Shown one piece after another: positions 37,880-46,160 of a stretch of DNA of 64,000 bases. The translations under genes and the position numbers were made by a program. The stretch is from Paraburkholderia sp. PGU19 (GTDB lineage Bacteria; Pseudomonadota; Gammaproteobacteria; Burkholderiales; Burkholderiaceae), in assembly GCF_013426915.1 (NCBI RefSeq), contig NZ_AP023181.1, positions 1,488,001 to 1,552,000 of the forward strand, in the 5' to 3' direction. The notes under the pieces were generated by a model. That model had not been told where the DNA came from. It saw only the letters and a program-made list of their open reading frames with translations, and ran no database searches. How positions within the stretch are numbered: position 1 is the stretch's first letter; every line of letters starts with the position of its first letter.

Positions 37880-38749
37880 ATGGAAGAAATGGTGTTGTCC
37901 CAGATCGCCAATGGGTTGGTGCTGGGCTTTCTCTACGTGTTGCTCGCGATCGGTCTGTCGATCATCTGCGGGCTGCTTGGCATCGTCAACTTCGCGCACG
38001 GCGCGCTGTTCGCGCTTGGCGCGTACTTCGCGATCGCGCTGTCGACGCAGTTCGGCTGGGCCGCGGTGATCGTCGCGCCCGTCCTCGTCGCACTCGCGGG
38101 CATGCTGATCGAAGTAATTTTCATCCGGCGGCTTTACGGCAAGGAACCCTTGCTCGGACTGATCGTGACGTTCGCCCTGTCGCTGCTGCTGACGGCGCTG
38201 ATCCGCCTGGTGTGGGGCGCGGGCGGCCTGCCGTTCAGTCCGCCTGCGGCGCTCAGCGGCTTTCTCGTCTACGGGCCGCTGCTCATCACGAAGTATCGAC
38301 TGTTCGTGCTCGCCGCGACGGTCGCGATTCTGCTCGCGCTGTGGTGGTTCATGAAGTTCACGCCCTATGGGCGCATCTTGCGCGCGGGCAGCCGCGACCC
38401 CGAGATGGTGGGCCTGTTAGGCATCAATCTGCCGCGCGTGCTGACGGGCGCGTTTGGTCTCGGCGCATTGCTCGCGGGTGCAGCGGGCGTGCTCGCCGCA
38501 CCACTGCTGACCGTCACGCCCAGCATGGCGACGGCAGCCGTGATGCCTGCGTTCGTGATCGTGACGATCGGCGGTCTGGGCTCGTTTGCGGGCGCCGTCG
38601 TCGCGGGTCTGCTGGTCGGCGTGGTGACTGCCCTCGCCGTGCAGTTCTTTCCGGAAGGGTCGTCGGTGGCGATGTATGTCCTGATGGCACTCGTTCTGCT
38701 CGTGCGTCCGCGCGGGCTGTTCGGCGAACGCTGGGAGCGCTTCGAATGA
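37880..38749 (+). CDS. LivH-type ABC transporter permease
   Basis: A 289-residue permease with about eight transmembrane helices. Diagnostic sequences are the N-terminal SQIANGLVLGFLYVLLAIGLSIICGLLGIVNFAHGALFALGAY and the coupling segment RILRAGSRDPEMVGLLGINLPRV. It forms the first permease half of the importer. The ATG at 37880 has GGAG upstream; an earlier ATG at 37808 lies inside the hairpin region and would add a non-hydrophobic leader. The stop overlaps the next start by four bases (ATGA). Confidence 0.92.
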   Translation: MEEMVLSQIANGLVLGFLYVLLAIGLSIICGLLGIVNFAHGALFALGAYFAIALSTQFGWAAVIVAPVLVALAGMLIEVIFIRRLYGKEPLLGLIVTFALSLLLTALIRLVWGAGGLPFSPPAALSGFLVYGPLLITKYRLFVLAATVAILLALWWFMKFTPYGRILRAGSRDPEMVGLLGINLPRVLTGAFGLGALLAGAAGVLAAPLLTVTPSMATAAVMPAFVIVTIGGLGSFAGAVVAGLLVGVVTALAVQFFPEGSSVAMYVLMALVLLVRPRGLFGERWERFE

Positions 38750-41298
38750 ATGTCAAACTGTTGACCCGGCACCCCGTCGCGCTGCTGACCACGTGCCTCA
38801 TCGTCGTTTCGATCGCATTGACCGCGACCGGCACGCCGCTGGAACGCGCGACGCAGATCGCCATCTACACGCTCTACGGAATGGGCGTGAATCTCCTCGT
38901 CGCGTATACGGGCCTCGTGCCGTTCGGCGCCTCGGTGTTCTTCGGCACGTCGACGTATCTGGTCGCGATCTCGCTGCAACGTCTGATCGGCAACGAAATC
39001 GTTGCGCTGGCTGCGAGCGTGGTCGTCACGGCGGCGATGGCCGCATTGATCGGCGCGATCGTGCTCAAGCGGCGCGGGCTGTATTTTTCGCTGCTCACGC
39101 TCGCCTGCTCGCAGATCGCGTTCGAAATCGCGTTCAAGTGGACCGACGTGACAGGCGGCGAGAACGGCCTGCAAAACGTGCCACGCCCGACCTTCGCGAC
39201 GACCACTAGCTTTCATGTGTTCGCGTGCGTCACGGTGATCGCCGTTGCGTATGGCCTGTGGCGTCTCGTCCACGCACCATTCGGGCGCGCGTTGCAGGCG
39301 CTGCGCGACAACGAGCAGCGTGCCGCAAGCCTCGGCTATGACACGTACCGCCTGAAGCTATACGCATTCGTGATCTCCGCCGCCGTGATCGGTTACGCGG
39401 GCGGGTTGCTGTGCCTGATGCTGCAAGGCGCCTACGCGAACAACCTCAGCTGGGAGCACGCAGGCGACAGCTTGCTGATGACCGTGCTAGGCGGCGTGCA
39501 CCAGTTTCTCGGGCCGCTGTGGGGCGCGATTGCGTTCATCCTGCTCGAAGACAAACTGAGCAGCCTCACCGAACACTGGTGGCTGATGTTCGCGCCGATC
39601 ATCATTGCGTTCGCGTTCTTCTCGCCCGAAGGCATCCAAGGTCTTGCACAACGGCTGCTGCGCCGGCCGCGCTGGACGCTCGTGCGCGACACCATTCCCG
39701 CCCGCCCCGAAGTGATCGCGCCGTACCGCGCGAGCCGCATCGACATGAATCCGGACGCGCCGATTCTCAGCGTGCGCGGACTGTCGAAGCAATTTGGCTC
39801 GCTCGTGACGGCCGACAAGATCGACCTCGACGTGTACCCGTATCAGCTGCACAGCTTCATCGGGCCGAATGGCGCGGGCAAGACGACCTTCTTCAACATG
39901 CTGACGGGCGTGCTGCCGCCATCGTCGGGCACGATCACGTTCGACGGCAGGGACGTGACGCGGCTGGCGATGTTCCGTCGCGTGCGGCTCGGCATGAGCC
40001 GCTCGTTCCAGATTCTCAGCGTGTTCCGCAACCTCACCGTGTTCGAGAACGTGCGCGTCGCCGTGCAGGCCGCGCAGCGCGAACGGCTCGGCTTGTGGCG
40101 CGACGCGCATACGCTCGATATGCAGAACGCGCGCGCCTGGTCGCTGCTCGCAGCCGTCGGTCTGGTCGAGCGCGCGGCGGCATCGTGCGAGAGCCTCTCG
40201 CATGGCGAACAGCGCCTGCTCGAAATCGCGTTGTCGCTCGCGACGCAGGCCCGCCTGCTGCTGCTCGACGAACCGCTCGCGGGCCTGGCCGAAGCGGATC
40301 GTGCAAACGTCGCGCGCATCGTTCGGGAACTCGCGAATCATCACGCCGTGCTGTTGATCGAGCATGACATCGACCGCGTGCTGACGATCTCCGATCGCGT
40401 CAGCGTGCTGCATCGCGGCCATCTGATCGCTGACGGTTCGCCTGCCGACGTCGCGGCGCATCCTGAAGTGATCGAAGCGTACATGGGGCACGCAAAGGGC
40501 CAGCGCCCCGTCGATGCGCGTCTCGCCGAACGCGTCGCGCAAAAGCGCGACACACCGGCGAGCCGGCGTGCGCTTCTGCAACTGCAAAACGTAAAGGCGG
40601 GCTACGCGGGCAACACGATTCTCGACGGCATCGACCTCACGTTGCATGAAGGCGAAGTGATCGCGATTCTCGGACGCAACGGTGTCGGCAAGACGACCGC
40701 GCTGCGTGCGGCAACGGGCGTCGCGCAGATCAGCGCCGGCACCATCACGTTCGACGGACACGACATCACGTCACGGCCGATGCACGAGATCAACCGGCTC
40801 GGTCTCGCGATGGTCCCCGAAGGCCGCCGCCTGTTTCCGAATCTGACCGTCTACGAAAACTTGCGGCTCGCCGCGCGCAAGGGCGGCGCGAGCGTCGACG
40901 AGATCTACGCGCTCTTTCCGCGGCTCGCGAACCGCAAGGACGTACGCGCCGAACATCTTTCGGGTGGCGAGCGGCAGATGGTGGCCATCGCGCGTGCGTT
41001 GATGGCGCCCGCCAAAGCGATCCTGCTCGACGAACCGTTCGAAGGTCTTGCGCCTGCCGTCGTGCAGGAAGTGCTCGACGCCGTCGTCAAGCTGCGCGAG
41101 CGGGCAAGCGTCGTTATCGTTGAACATCAGGCCGATATGGTGCTGCCCATCGCGGACCGCGTCTACGTGCTCGTCAACGGCCGCGTCGCTTATGAAAACA
41201 CGGCTGACGCGCTGGCTCAGGACAGCGCGACGCAGGCCAAACTGCTCGGCATCGTGCATGACGATGCCCGTTCTACTCTGGAGGTGAAAACAGCATGA
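38746..41298 (+). CDS. LivM-LivG-LivF fusion: permease and both ATPases in one protein
   Basis: An 850-residue protein in one uninterrupted frame. Residues 1 to about 325 are a LivM permease (NVKLLTRHPVALLTTCLIVV to PIIIAFAFFSPEGIQ). Residues about 334-590 are a LivG ATPase with Walker A GPNGAGKTT near 373, signature LSHGEQR, and LLLLDEPLAGLA. Residues about 607-850 are a LivF ATPase with Walker A GRNGVGKTT near 642, signature LSGGERQ and ILLDEPFEGLAP. These are normally three proteins. The internal ATG at 39745 (MNPDAPIL) may be the relic of a separate livG start. Four-base overlaps with genes on both sides show tight coupling. Confidence 0.93.
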   Translation: MNVKLLTRHPVALLTTCLIVVSIALTATGTPLERATQIAIYTLYGMGVNLLVAYTGLVPFGASVFFGTSTYLVAISLQRLIGNEIVALAASVVVTAAMAALIGAIVLKRRGLYFSLLTLACSQIAFEIAFKWTDVTGGENGLQNVPRPTFATTTSFHVFACVTVIAVAYGLWRLVHAPFGRALQALRDNEQRAASLGYDTYRLKLYAFVISAAVIGYAGGLLCLMLQGAYANNLSWEHAGDSLLMTVLGGVHQFLGPLWGAIAFILLEDKLSSLTEHWWLMFAPIIIAFAFFSPEGIQGLAQRLLRRPRWTLVRDTIPARPEVIAPYRASRIDMNPDAPILSVRGLSKQFGSLVTADKIDLDVYPYQLHSFIGPNGAGKTTFFNMLTGVLPPSSGTITFDGRDVTRLAMFRRVRLGMSRSFQILSVFRNLTVFENVRVAVQAAQRERLGLWRDAHTLDMQNARAWSLLAAVGLVERAAASCESLSHGEQRLLEIALSLATQARLLLLDEPLAGLAEADRANVARIVRELANHHAVLLIEHDIDRVLTISDRVSVLHRGHLIADGSPADVAAHPEVIEAYMGHAKGQRPVDARLAERVAQKRDTPASRRALLQLQNVKAGYAGNTILDGIDLTLHEGEVIAILGRNGVGKTTALRAATGVAQISAGTITFDGHDITSRPMHEINRLGLAMVPEGRRLFPNLTVYENLRLAARKGGASVDEIYALFPRLANRKDVRAEHLSGGERQMVAIARALMAPAKAILLDEPFEGLAPAVVQEVLDAVVKLRERASVVIVEHQADMVLPIADRVYVLVNGRVAYENTADALAQDSATQAKLLGIVHDDARSTLEVKTA

Positions 41299-42137
41299 CC
41301 CAAACGACTGCAACGAACGTCGCCGTATCGCTCGACGAGGGACTCAGCGGCGCGACGCGCGTGTATTTCATCGTCGGCGATCCCATTGCGCAGGTGCGTT
41401 CGCCCAAAGGCGTGACAGCGGCAATGCGCGAAGCAGGACGCGACGCGCTCGTGGTCCCCGCGCATGTCGCACCGAACGACCTCGCAGCGTTCTTCGCTGG
41501 CGTCGCGCCGATGCGCAATGTCGACGGCGTGATCATCACCGTGCCGCACAAGTTCAGCGCCGCCGGCTTCTGTACGAGTCTGTCCGATGAGGCCGCGTTC
41601 CTCGGCGCGGTGAACACGCTGCGGCGCACGGCCGATGGTGGCTGGCATGGCGGTATGTTCGACGGCACGGGCTTCGTCGCCGCGCTCGAAGATGCAGGTT
41701 GCAATCTGCAAGGCAAGCGCGCGCTGCTGATCGGCGCAGGTGGCGCGGGCTCGGCCATCGGCCATGCGCTCGTCAGCGCGGGCGTCGCTGCTCTCGGCGT
41801 GCGCGACAACGATACGGCGCGCACCCAATCGCTCGTGACCCGTCTTGCCGCGATGCAACGCGGCGCCGTGCACGTGGCGGCGGCCGATGTCGAAGCTGAG
41901 TCCTTCGATGTCGTCGTCAACGCATCGCCGATGGGCATGCGCGCCGATGATCCGTTGCCCATCGACGTATCGCGCCTGCCCGCTTCCACCTTTGTCGGCG
42001 ACGTCGTCACGAAGCCGCCGCTCACGCCGTTCATCGAAGCGGCACGCGCACGCGGCTGCAAGACCGTGACGGGCACGCAGATGTTCGCGCGCGTGTGCGA
42101 CCGCATGGTCGAATTTCTGCTCGACGCACAAGCATGA
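41295..42137 (+). CDS. Shikimate-dehydrogenase-like oxidoreductase with altered substrate site
   Basis: A 280-residue AroE-family NAD(P)-dependent dehydrogenase. The cofactor loop is LLIGAGGAGSAIG and NASPMGM follows. The catalytic lysine (TVPHK) and aspartate (FDGTG) are kept, as is the asparagine in GAVNT. Residues that hold shikimate in E. coli AroE differ: the SxSP motif is VRSP, the NVTVP asparagine is isoleucine, and the GLGMLVAQ glutamine region reads TGTQMFARV. The enzyme therefore probably oxidises a related ring polyol or alicyclic acid instead of shikimate. It overlaps the ABC fusion by four bases, so transport and this step are coupled. Confidence 0.87.
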   Translation: MTQTTATNVAVSLDEGLSGATRVYFIVGDPIAQVRSPKGVTAAMREAGRDALVVPAHVAPNDLAAFFAGVAPMRNVDGVIITVPHKFSAAGFCTSLSDEAAFLGAVNTLRRTADGGWHGGMFDGTGFVAALEDAGCNLQGKRALLIGAGGAGSAIGHALVSAGVAALGVRDNDTARTQSLVTRLAAMQRGAVHVAAADVEAESFDVVVNASPMGMRADDPLPIDVSRLPASTFVGDVVTKPPLTPFIEAARARGCKTVTGTQMFARVCDRMVEFLLDAQA

Positions 42138-42883
42138 GCGCGGCGCAGCGAGTCGCCGTCGTCACGGGCGGCGCGGGCGGGATCGGCCGCGCGATTGCGG
42201 CGCGGCTGCAACGCGACGGCATGCGCGTCGCACTGTGGGACCTCGATGCGCGTGCGGCGCGTGAAGCCGCCGACACGCTTTCTAACGGCAAAGACGGCGC
42301 GGCCATCGGCATACACGCGGACGTGACGGACGAAGCCTCCGTCGCAGCCGCGCTCAAGACGACGCTCGAACGCTTCGGCGCGCTGCATGTGCTGATCAAC
42401 AGCGCGGGCACGACAGGCCCGATCTCGACTGTCGCCGACAGCGCGCTCGACGCATGGCAGCGCTGCATCGACGTCAATCTTCGCAGCGTGTTCCTGTGTT
42501 CGCGCGCCGCCGTCAAACCCATGCTCGACGCGAGCTTTGGCCGCATCGTCAATCTCGCGTCGATAGCGGGAAAGGAAGGCAACCCGTCGATGTCCGCGTA
42601 TTCGGCGGCCAAAGCCGGCGTGATCGCGTTCACGAAGTCGATGGGCAAGGAACTGGCGCTAACGCCCGTGCGTGTGAACTGCATCGCGCCTGCCGTGATC
42701 GAGACGCCTCTGCTGCAACAGATGACGGCCGATGCGCTCGCCGCGAGTCTCGCAAAGATTCCCATGCAACGCGCCGGAACGGCCGACGAAGTCGCGAACC
42801 TGGCCGCGTGGCTGGCATCGGGCGAATGCTCGTTTTCGACGGGCGCGACCTTCGATTTGTCGGGCGGACGCGCGACTTATTGA
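42134..42883 (+). CDS. Short-chain dehydrogenase/reductase of the island
   Basis: A 249-residue classical SDR. The cofactor site is VVTGGAGGIGRAIA, the structural motif is NSAG, the serine is in VNLASIAGKEG, and the Tyr-Lys pair is in SAYSAAKAG. The C-terminus ends GATFDLSGGRATY, as in FabG-like enzymes. It overlaps the AroE-like gene by four bases and is the last enzyme gene of the transporter operon before the porin. Oxidation of a ring hydroxyl to the ketone needed by the two flavin desaturases would fit, but this is inference. Confidence 0.9.
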   Translation: MSAAQRVAVVTGGAGGIGRAIAARLQRDGMRVALWDLDARAAREAADTLSNGKDGAAIGIHADVTDEASVAAALKTTLERFGALHVLINSAGTTGPISTVADSALDAWQRCIDVNLRSVFLCSRAAVKPMLDASFGRIVNLASIAGKEGNPSMSAYSAAKAGVIAFTKSMGKELALTPVRVNCIAPAVIETPLLQQMTADALAASLAKIPMQRAGTADEVANLAAWLASGECSFSTGATFDLSGGRATY

Positions 42884-42900
42884 CGTCACTTATTGACGTC
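42875..42900 (+). repeat. 13-base tandem duplication at the SDR stop codon
   Basis: ACTTATTGACGTC occurs twice head to tail. The first copy contains the SDR stop codon, and the second repeats the same stop in the spacer before the porin gene. It looks like a recent slippage duplication and changes only the spacer. Confidence 0.85.
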
Positions 42901-42948
42901 TGTTCGAACACAACCCCATCACTACAAGAGCAAGGAGAAGGACAGGAG

Positions 42949-44166
42949 ATGAAGCGCAGCAAAGAACTCAAACAACTGGCGGTCAGCGCGGCCGTGTTTG
43001 CCGCAATGCCCGCATTTGCGCAAAGCAGCGTGACCTTGTATGGCGTCGTGGATACGGGCATCGCGTATCAGAACAGCCAGACGACGCTCGGCTCGACGGC
43101 AAATGGCCATTCCGCAGTCAAGATGGTGACGGGTGTGTGGGCGGGCAGCCGCTTCGGCCTGAAAGGCGCGGAGGACCTGGGCGGCGGCACGAAGGCGATC
43201 TTCACGCTCGAGTCGGGTCTCAATTCGACAACGGGCGCGCAACAGTACACCAATGCGATGTTCGGCCGGCAATCGTGGGTCGGATTCACCAATCCCGCCT
43301 ACGGGTCGCTGACGTTCGGACGGCAGTACGCGTCCTACTATCAGTTGCTTTCGCCGTATAGCCCGACCAACTGGCTAACTGGCTTCTTCGGCGCGCACCC
43401 TGGCGATATCGACGGGCTCGACACGATCTACCGCGCGAACAATACGATCGAATACACGTCGCCCAAACTCTACGGCTTCACATTCAGCGGTTCCTATTCG
43501 CTGGGTGGCGTTTCGGGCAGCCTCAACAGCGGCTCGACATGGGCTGGCGCGATCCAGTATGCGAACGGGCCGATCGGTCTTGCAGTCGGCTTCTCGCGCA
43601 TCAACAACTCGACGACCGGCGGCGGCGCGTTCGGCGCGGATTCCACCACCTCGAACAACGGCGCGCAAGCGGGTGTGTCCGCGTTGACGAACGGCTACCA
43701 GACCGCGCAGGCGCAACAGCGCTTTGCCGTGGGCGGCAGCTACACGTTCAACAGCGCGTGGGACGTGTCGGCCACCTATTCGAACGTGCAATACATTCCG
43801 GGCATCGGTTCGAAGTTCACCGACACCGCGATCTTCAACACGGGTGGCATCGTGCTGCACTGGAAGCCGGCTGTGACGTGGGACTTTGGCGCGGGGTACA
43901 GCTTTACGCGCGCAACGAAGGCCAATGGCATCACGAGCGCCGCGCAGTACCAGCAGTTCAATCTGTCCCAGTACTACGCGTTGTCCAAGCGCACCGGCTT
44001 CTATGCACTGGAGGCGTACCAGCATGCGAACGGCAAGACGCTGGGGACGGCGGGCGCAGGGCAGATCATCGACGCGACGGCCACGCTCGGCGACGGCTTC
44101 AACTCCACGCCCTCTTCCACCCGCAATCAGTTTGCAGCCGGCGTCGGCATCGTGCATCGGTTCTGA
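42949..44166 (+). CDS. Burkholderia-type outer-membrane porin
   Basis: A 405-residue trimeric porin of the Gram-negative OmpC/Omp38 type. The signal peptide ends at MPAFAQ and the mature protein starts SSVTLYGVVDTGIAYQ. Typical features are SRFGLKGAEDLGGGTKAIFTLESG, the loop-3 region with FGRQYASYY, and the terminal phenylalanine of GIVHRF required for BAM assembly. GACAGGAG precedes the ATG. It follows the island transporter operon by 65 bases and is probably co-transcribed, giving outer-membrane passage for the same substrate. Confidence 0.93.
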   Translation: MKRSKELKQLAVSAAVFAAMPAFAQSSVTLYGVVDTGIAYQNSQTTLGSTANGHSAVKMVTGVWAGSRFGLKGAEDLGGGTKAIFTLESGLNSTTGAQQYTNAMFGRQSWVGFTNPAYGSLTFGRQYASYYQLLSPYSPTNWLTGFFGAHPGDIDGLDTIYRANNTIEYTSPKLYGFTFSGSYSLGGVSGSLNSGSTWAGAIQYANGPIGLAVGFSRINNSTTGGGAFGADSTTSNNGAQAGVSALTNGYQTAQAQQRFAVGGSYTFNSAWDVSATYSNVQYIPGIGSKFTDTAIFNTGGIVLHWKPAVTWDFGAGYSFTRATKANGITSAAQYQQFNLSQYYALSKRTGFYALEAYQHANGKTLGTAGAGQIIDATATLGDGFNSTPSSTRNQFAAGVGIVHRF

Positions 44167-44190
44167 CGGACGGCACCGGGCCTGATGATG

Positions 44191-44259
44191 CTGAATCGAG
44201 TTCCAGATTTACTTACTGGAATATGATTCTATTTTTGTATACACTGGAACTTTATTCCA
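44191..44259. promoter_or_regulatory. Three IclR-type sites before the second flavoprotein gene
   Basis: CTGAAT-CGA-GTTCCA (44191-44205), TGGAAT-ATG-ATTCTA (44217-44231) and TGGAAC-TTT-ATTCCA (44245-44259) are spaced 26 and 28 bases apart. The last two are close matches to the perfect site at 34292; the first is weak. The array ends 81 bases before the flavoprotein start. Confidence 0.65.
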
Positions 44260-44340
44260 TTTTCTTCGACAAGCTCGCATGACGCCGGGTCGCCCAGGAA
44301 ACACGGAAAACGCAGCAAGGCATCAGAGGAGACAGTGAAC

Positions 44341-46113
44341 ATGAATTCTGGCAGCAGCATCCATTGGGACGAAGAAGTCGATGTGCTCGTGTTCGGCGCG
44401 GGCGCGGCGGGCATGACAACCGCGTTGATCGCGCAGCATGAGGGCCTGGACGTTCTCTTGTGCGAAAAGACGGACGCGGTCGGCGGCATCACGTCGACGT
44501 CGGGCGGCACGACCTGGGTGCCGGGCACGCAACTGAGCGTCGATGCGGGCGTGCCCGACAGCGTCGACGACGCGCGCCGGTTTCTGCAATCGGTGGTCGG
44601 CGAACGCGGCGGCGACGAAGCCCGCGAGGCCTTCCTGCAAAGCGGTCCGCTCGCCATCGACGAATTGCAGCGCATCAGCGACGTCCAGTTCGTCGCGGCG
44701 GCCGCGCATCCGGACTATGTGACGGGGCCGGGCGCGGCATTCGGTGGCCGCGCGCTGGCGCCCTTGCCTTTCGACGCCCGCGTGCTGAACAAGGATTTCG
44801 CGCGCGTGCGCCCGCCGCGCAAGGAATTCATGGGCCTTGGCGGGATGATGGTCAATCGCAGCGACCTTGGCGCGCTGCTCAGTCCGTTCGGATCGTTCAG
44901 CAATTTCAGGCGCACCGTCGAAGTGGTCGGCCGTTATGTAATCGACCGCATGCGTTTTCCGCGCGGCACGCAACTCGTGATGGGCAACGCGCTCGCCGCC
45001 CGGCTCTTCTACAGCCTGCGCAAGCGCGGCGTGGCAGTGCGCTTCGAAACGCCGCTCGTCGAACTGGTTCGCGAGCAAGGTCGCGTGACGGGCGCCGTAG
45101 TCGGTGCGCCTAGCGGCAAGCAGCGGCGCATTGGCGCGCGTCGCGGTGTCGTGCTCGCCACAGGTGGTGTCACGCGGCATCCGGCGCTGCGCAAACAGTT
45201 GTTTCCGACTGCCGCCCAACCGCTGTCGTTGTCTCCCGACACCCACACGGGCGACGGCGTCAGTCGCGCGCTCGCCGTCGATGCGCGGCTCGAAAACGGC
45301 GGCGACAGCCCCGGGCTCTGGATGCCCTGCTCGATCCGCCGTTCGCCCGGCGGCGACGATAGCGTGTGGCCGCATATCATCCTCGATCGCGCGAAGCCGG
45401 GGCTCATCGCGGTGAACAGCCGGGGCGAGCGGTTCGTCAACGAATCCAACTCCTATCACGACTTCGTGATGGGCATGCTGCGCGACGACGGCCATGGCCC
45501 GAGCGTGCCGGCGCATCTGATCGTCGATGCAGACTTTATCCGCGACTATGGTCTGGGCCTGCTGATGCCGGGGCGAAGCCGAGCGCGCATTGCGGAGTTC
45601 GAGCGCGCCGGGTATCTGGTCAAAGGCGACTCGCTGGCCGCGCTGGCGGCGAAGTTGAACGTGGACGCGGCGGGGCTTGCGCGCACTGTCGAGACCTACA
45701 ACCGCGATGCCGCATCGGGCAACGACCCCGCGTTCGGCCGTGGTTCCAGCCCGATGAGCCGGTTCAATGGCGACGCGGCGCAGAAGCCTAATCCATGCAT
45801 CCGTCCGTTGGGCAAAGGTCCGTATTACGCCGTGACCGTGTGGCCTGCCGACCTCGCTTGCAGCGCAGGACTGAGCGGCACTGCGAACGGCGAACTGCTC
45901 GATGCGAACGGCAACGTGATACCTGGACTCTTCGCGTGCGGCAACGATCTCGCTTCGATCTTTCGCGGCACGTATCCTGGACCCGGCACGACGTTAGGTC
46001 CGGCAATCGTGTTCGGATGGCGCGTTGCGAAGTACATCGCGGGTAAGCTGGATGACACCGCTTCGAATAGCCGGACGCGCGTGGATGCCTGCGTGGGAGC
46101 GGCACACCGATGA
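44341..46113 (+). CDS. Ketosteroid-dehydrogenase-like FAD desaturase (second of two)
   Basis: A 590-residue flavoprotein of the same family as 32506-34251. The FAD loop is VLVFGAGAAGMTTALIA, followed by LLCEKTDAVGGITSTSGG. The ketone-binding pair is Tyr545 and Gly549 in RGTYPGPGTTLGPA, and the catalytic tyrosine region is NESNSYHDFV. Its YPGPG motif is closer to the steroid enzymes than the YPSGG of the first copy, so the two may act on successive double bonds of a ring. GAGGAG lies nine bases before the ATG at 44341; a GTG six bases earlier is less well spaced. Three IclR-type sites precede it. Confidence 0.86.
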   Translation: MNSGSSIHWDEEVDVLVFGAGAAGMTTALIAQHEGLDVLLCEKTDAVGGITSTSGGTTWVPGTQLSVDAGVPDSVDDARRFLQSVVGERGGDEAREAFLQSGPLAIDELQRISDVQFVAAAAHPDYVTGPGAAFGGRALAPLPFDARVLNKDFARVRPPRKEFMGLGGMMVNRSDLGALLSPFGSFSNFRRTVEVVGRYVIDRMRFPRGTQLVMGNALAARLFYSLRKRGVAVRFETPLVELVREQGRVTGAVVGAPSGKQRRIGARRGVVLATGGVTRHPALRKQLFPTAAQPLSLSPDTHTGDGVSRALAVDARLENGGDSPGLWMPCSIRRSPGGDDSVWPHIILDRAKPGLIAVNSRGERFVNESNSYHDFVMGMLRDDGHGPSVPAHLIVDADFIRDYGLGLLMPGRSRARIAEFERAGYLVKGDSLAALAAKLNVDAAGLARTVETYNRDAASGNDPAFGRGSSPMSRFNGDAAQKPNPCIRPLGKGPYYAVTVWPADLACSAGLSGTANGELLDANGNVIPGLFACGNDLASIFRGTYPGPGTTLGPAIVFGWRVAKYIAGKLDDTASNSRTRVDACVGAAHR

Positions 46114-46160
46114 ACGCGCGGGTGACGCCACAAGCAAGCATCACCCTTGCGTCGGCGCAA

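Noticed and set aside
37003..38745. The open frame of the ABC fusion continues far upstream of 38746
   Set aside because: It overlaps the binding-protein and LivH genes on the same strand in another frame and reads as arginine-rich shadow sequence; the four-base overlap start at 38746 is clearly right.
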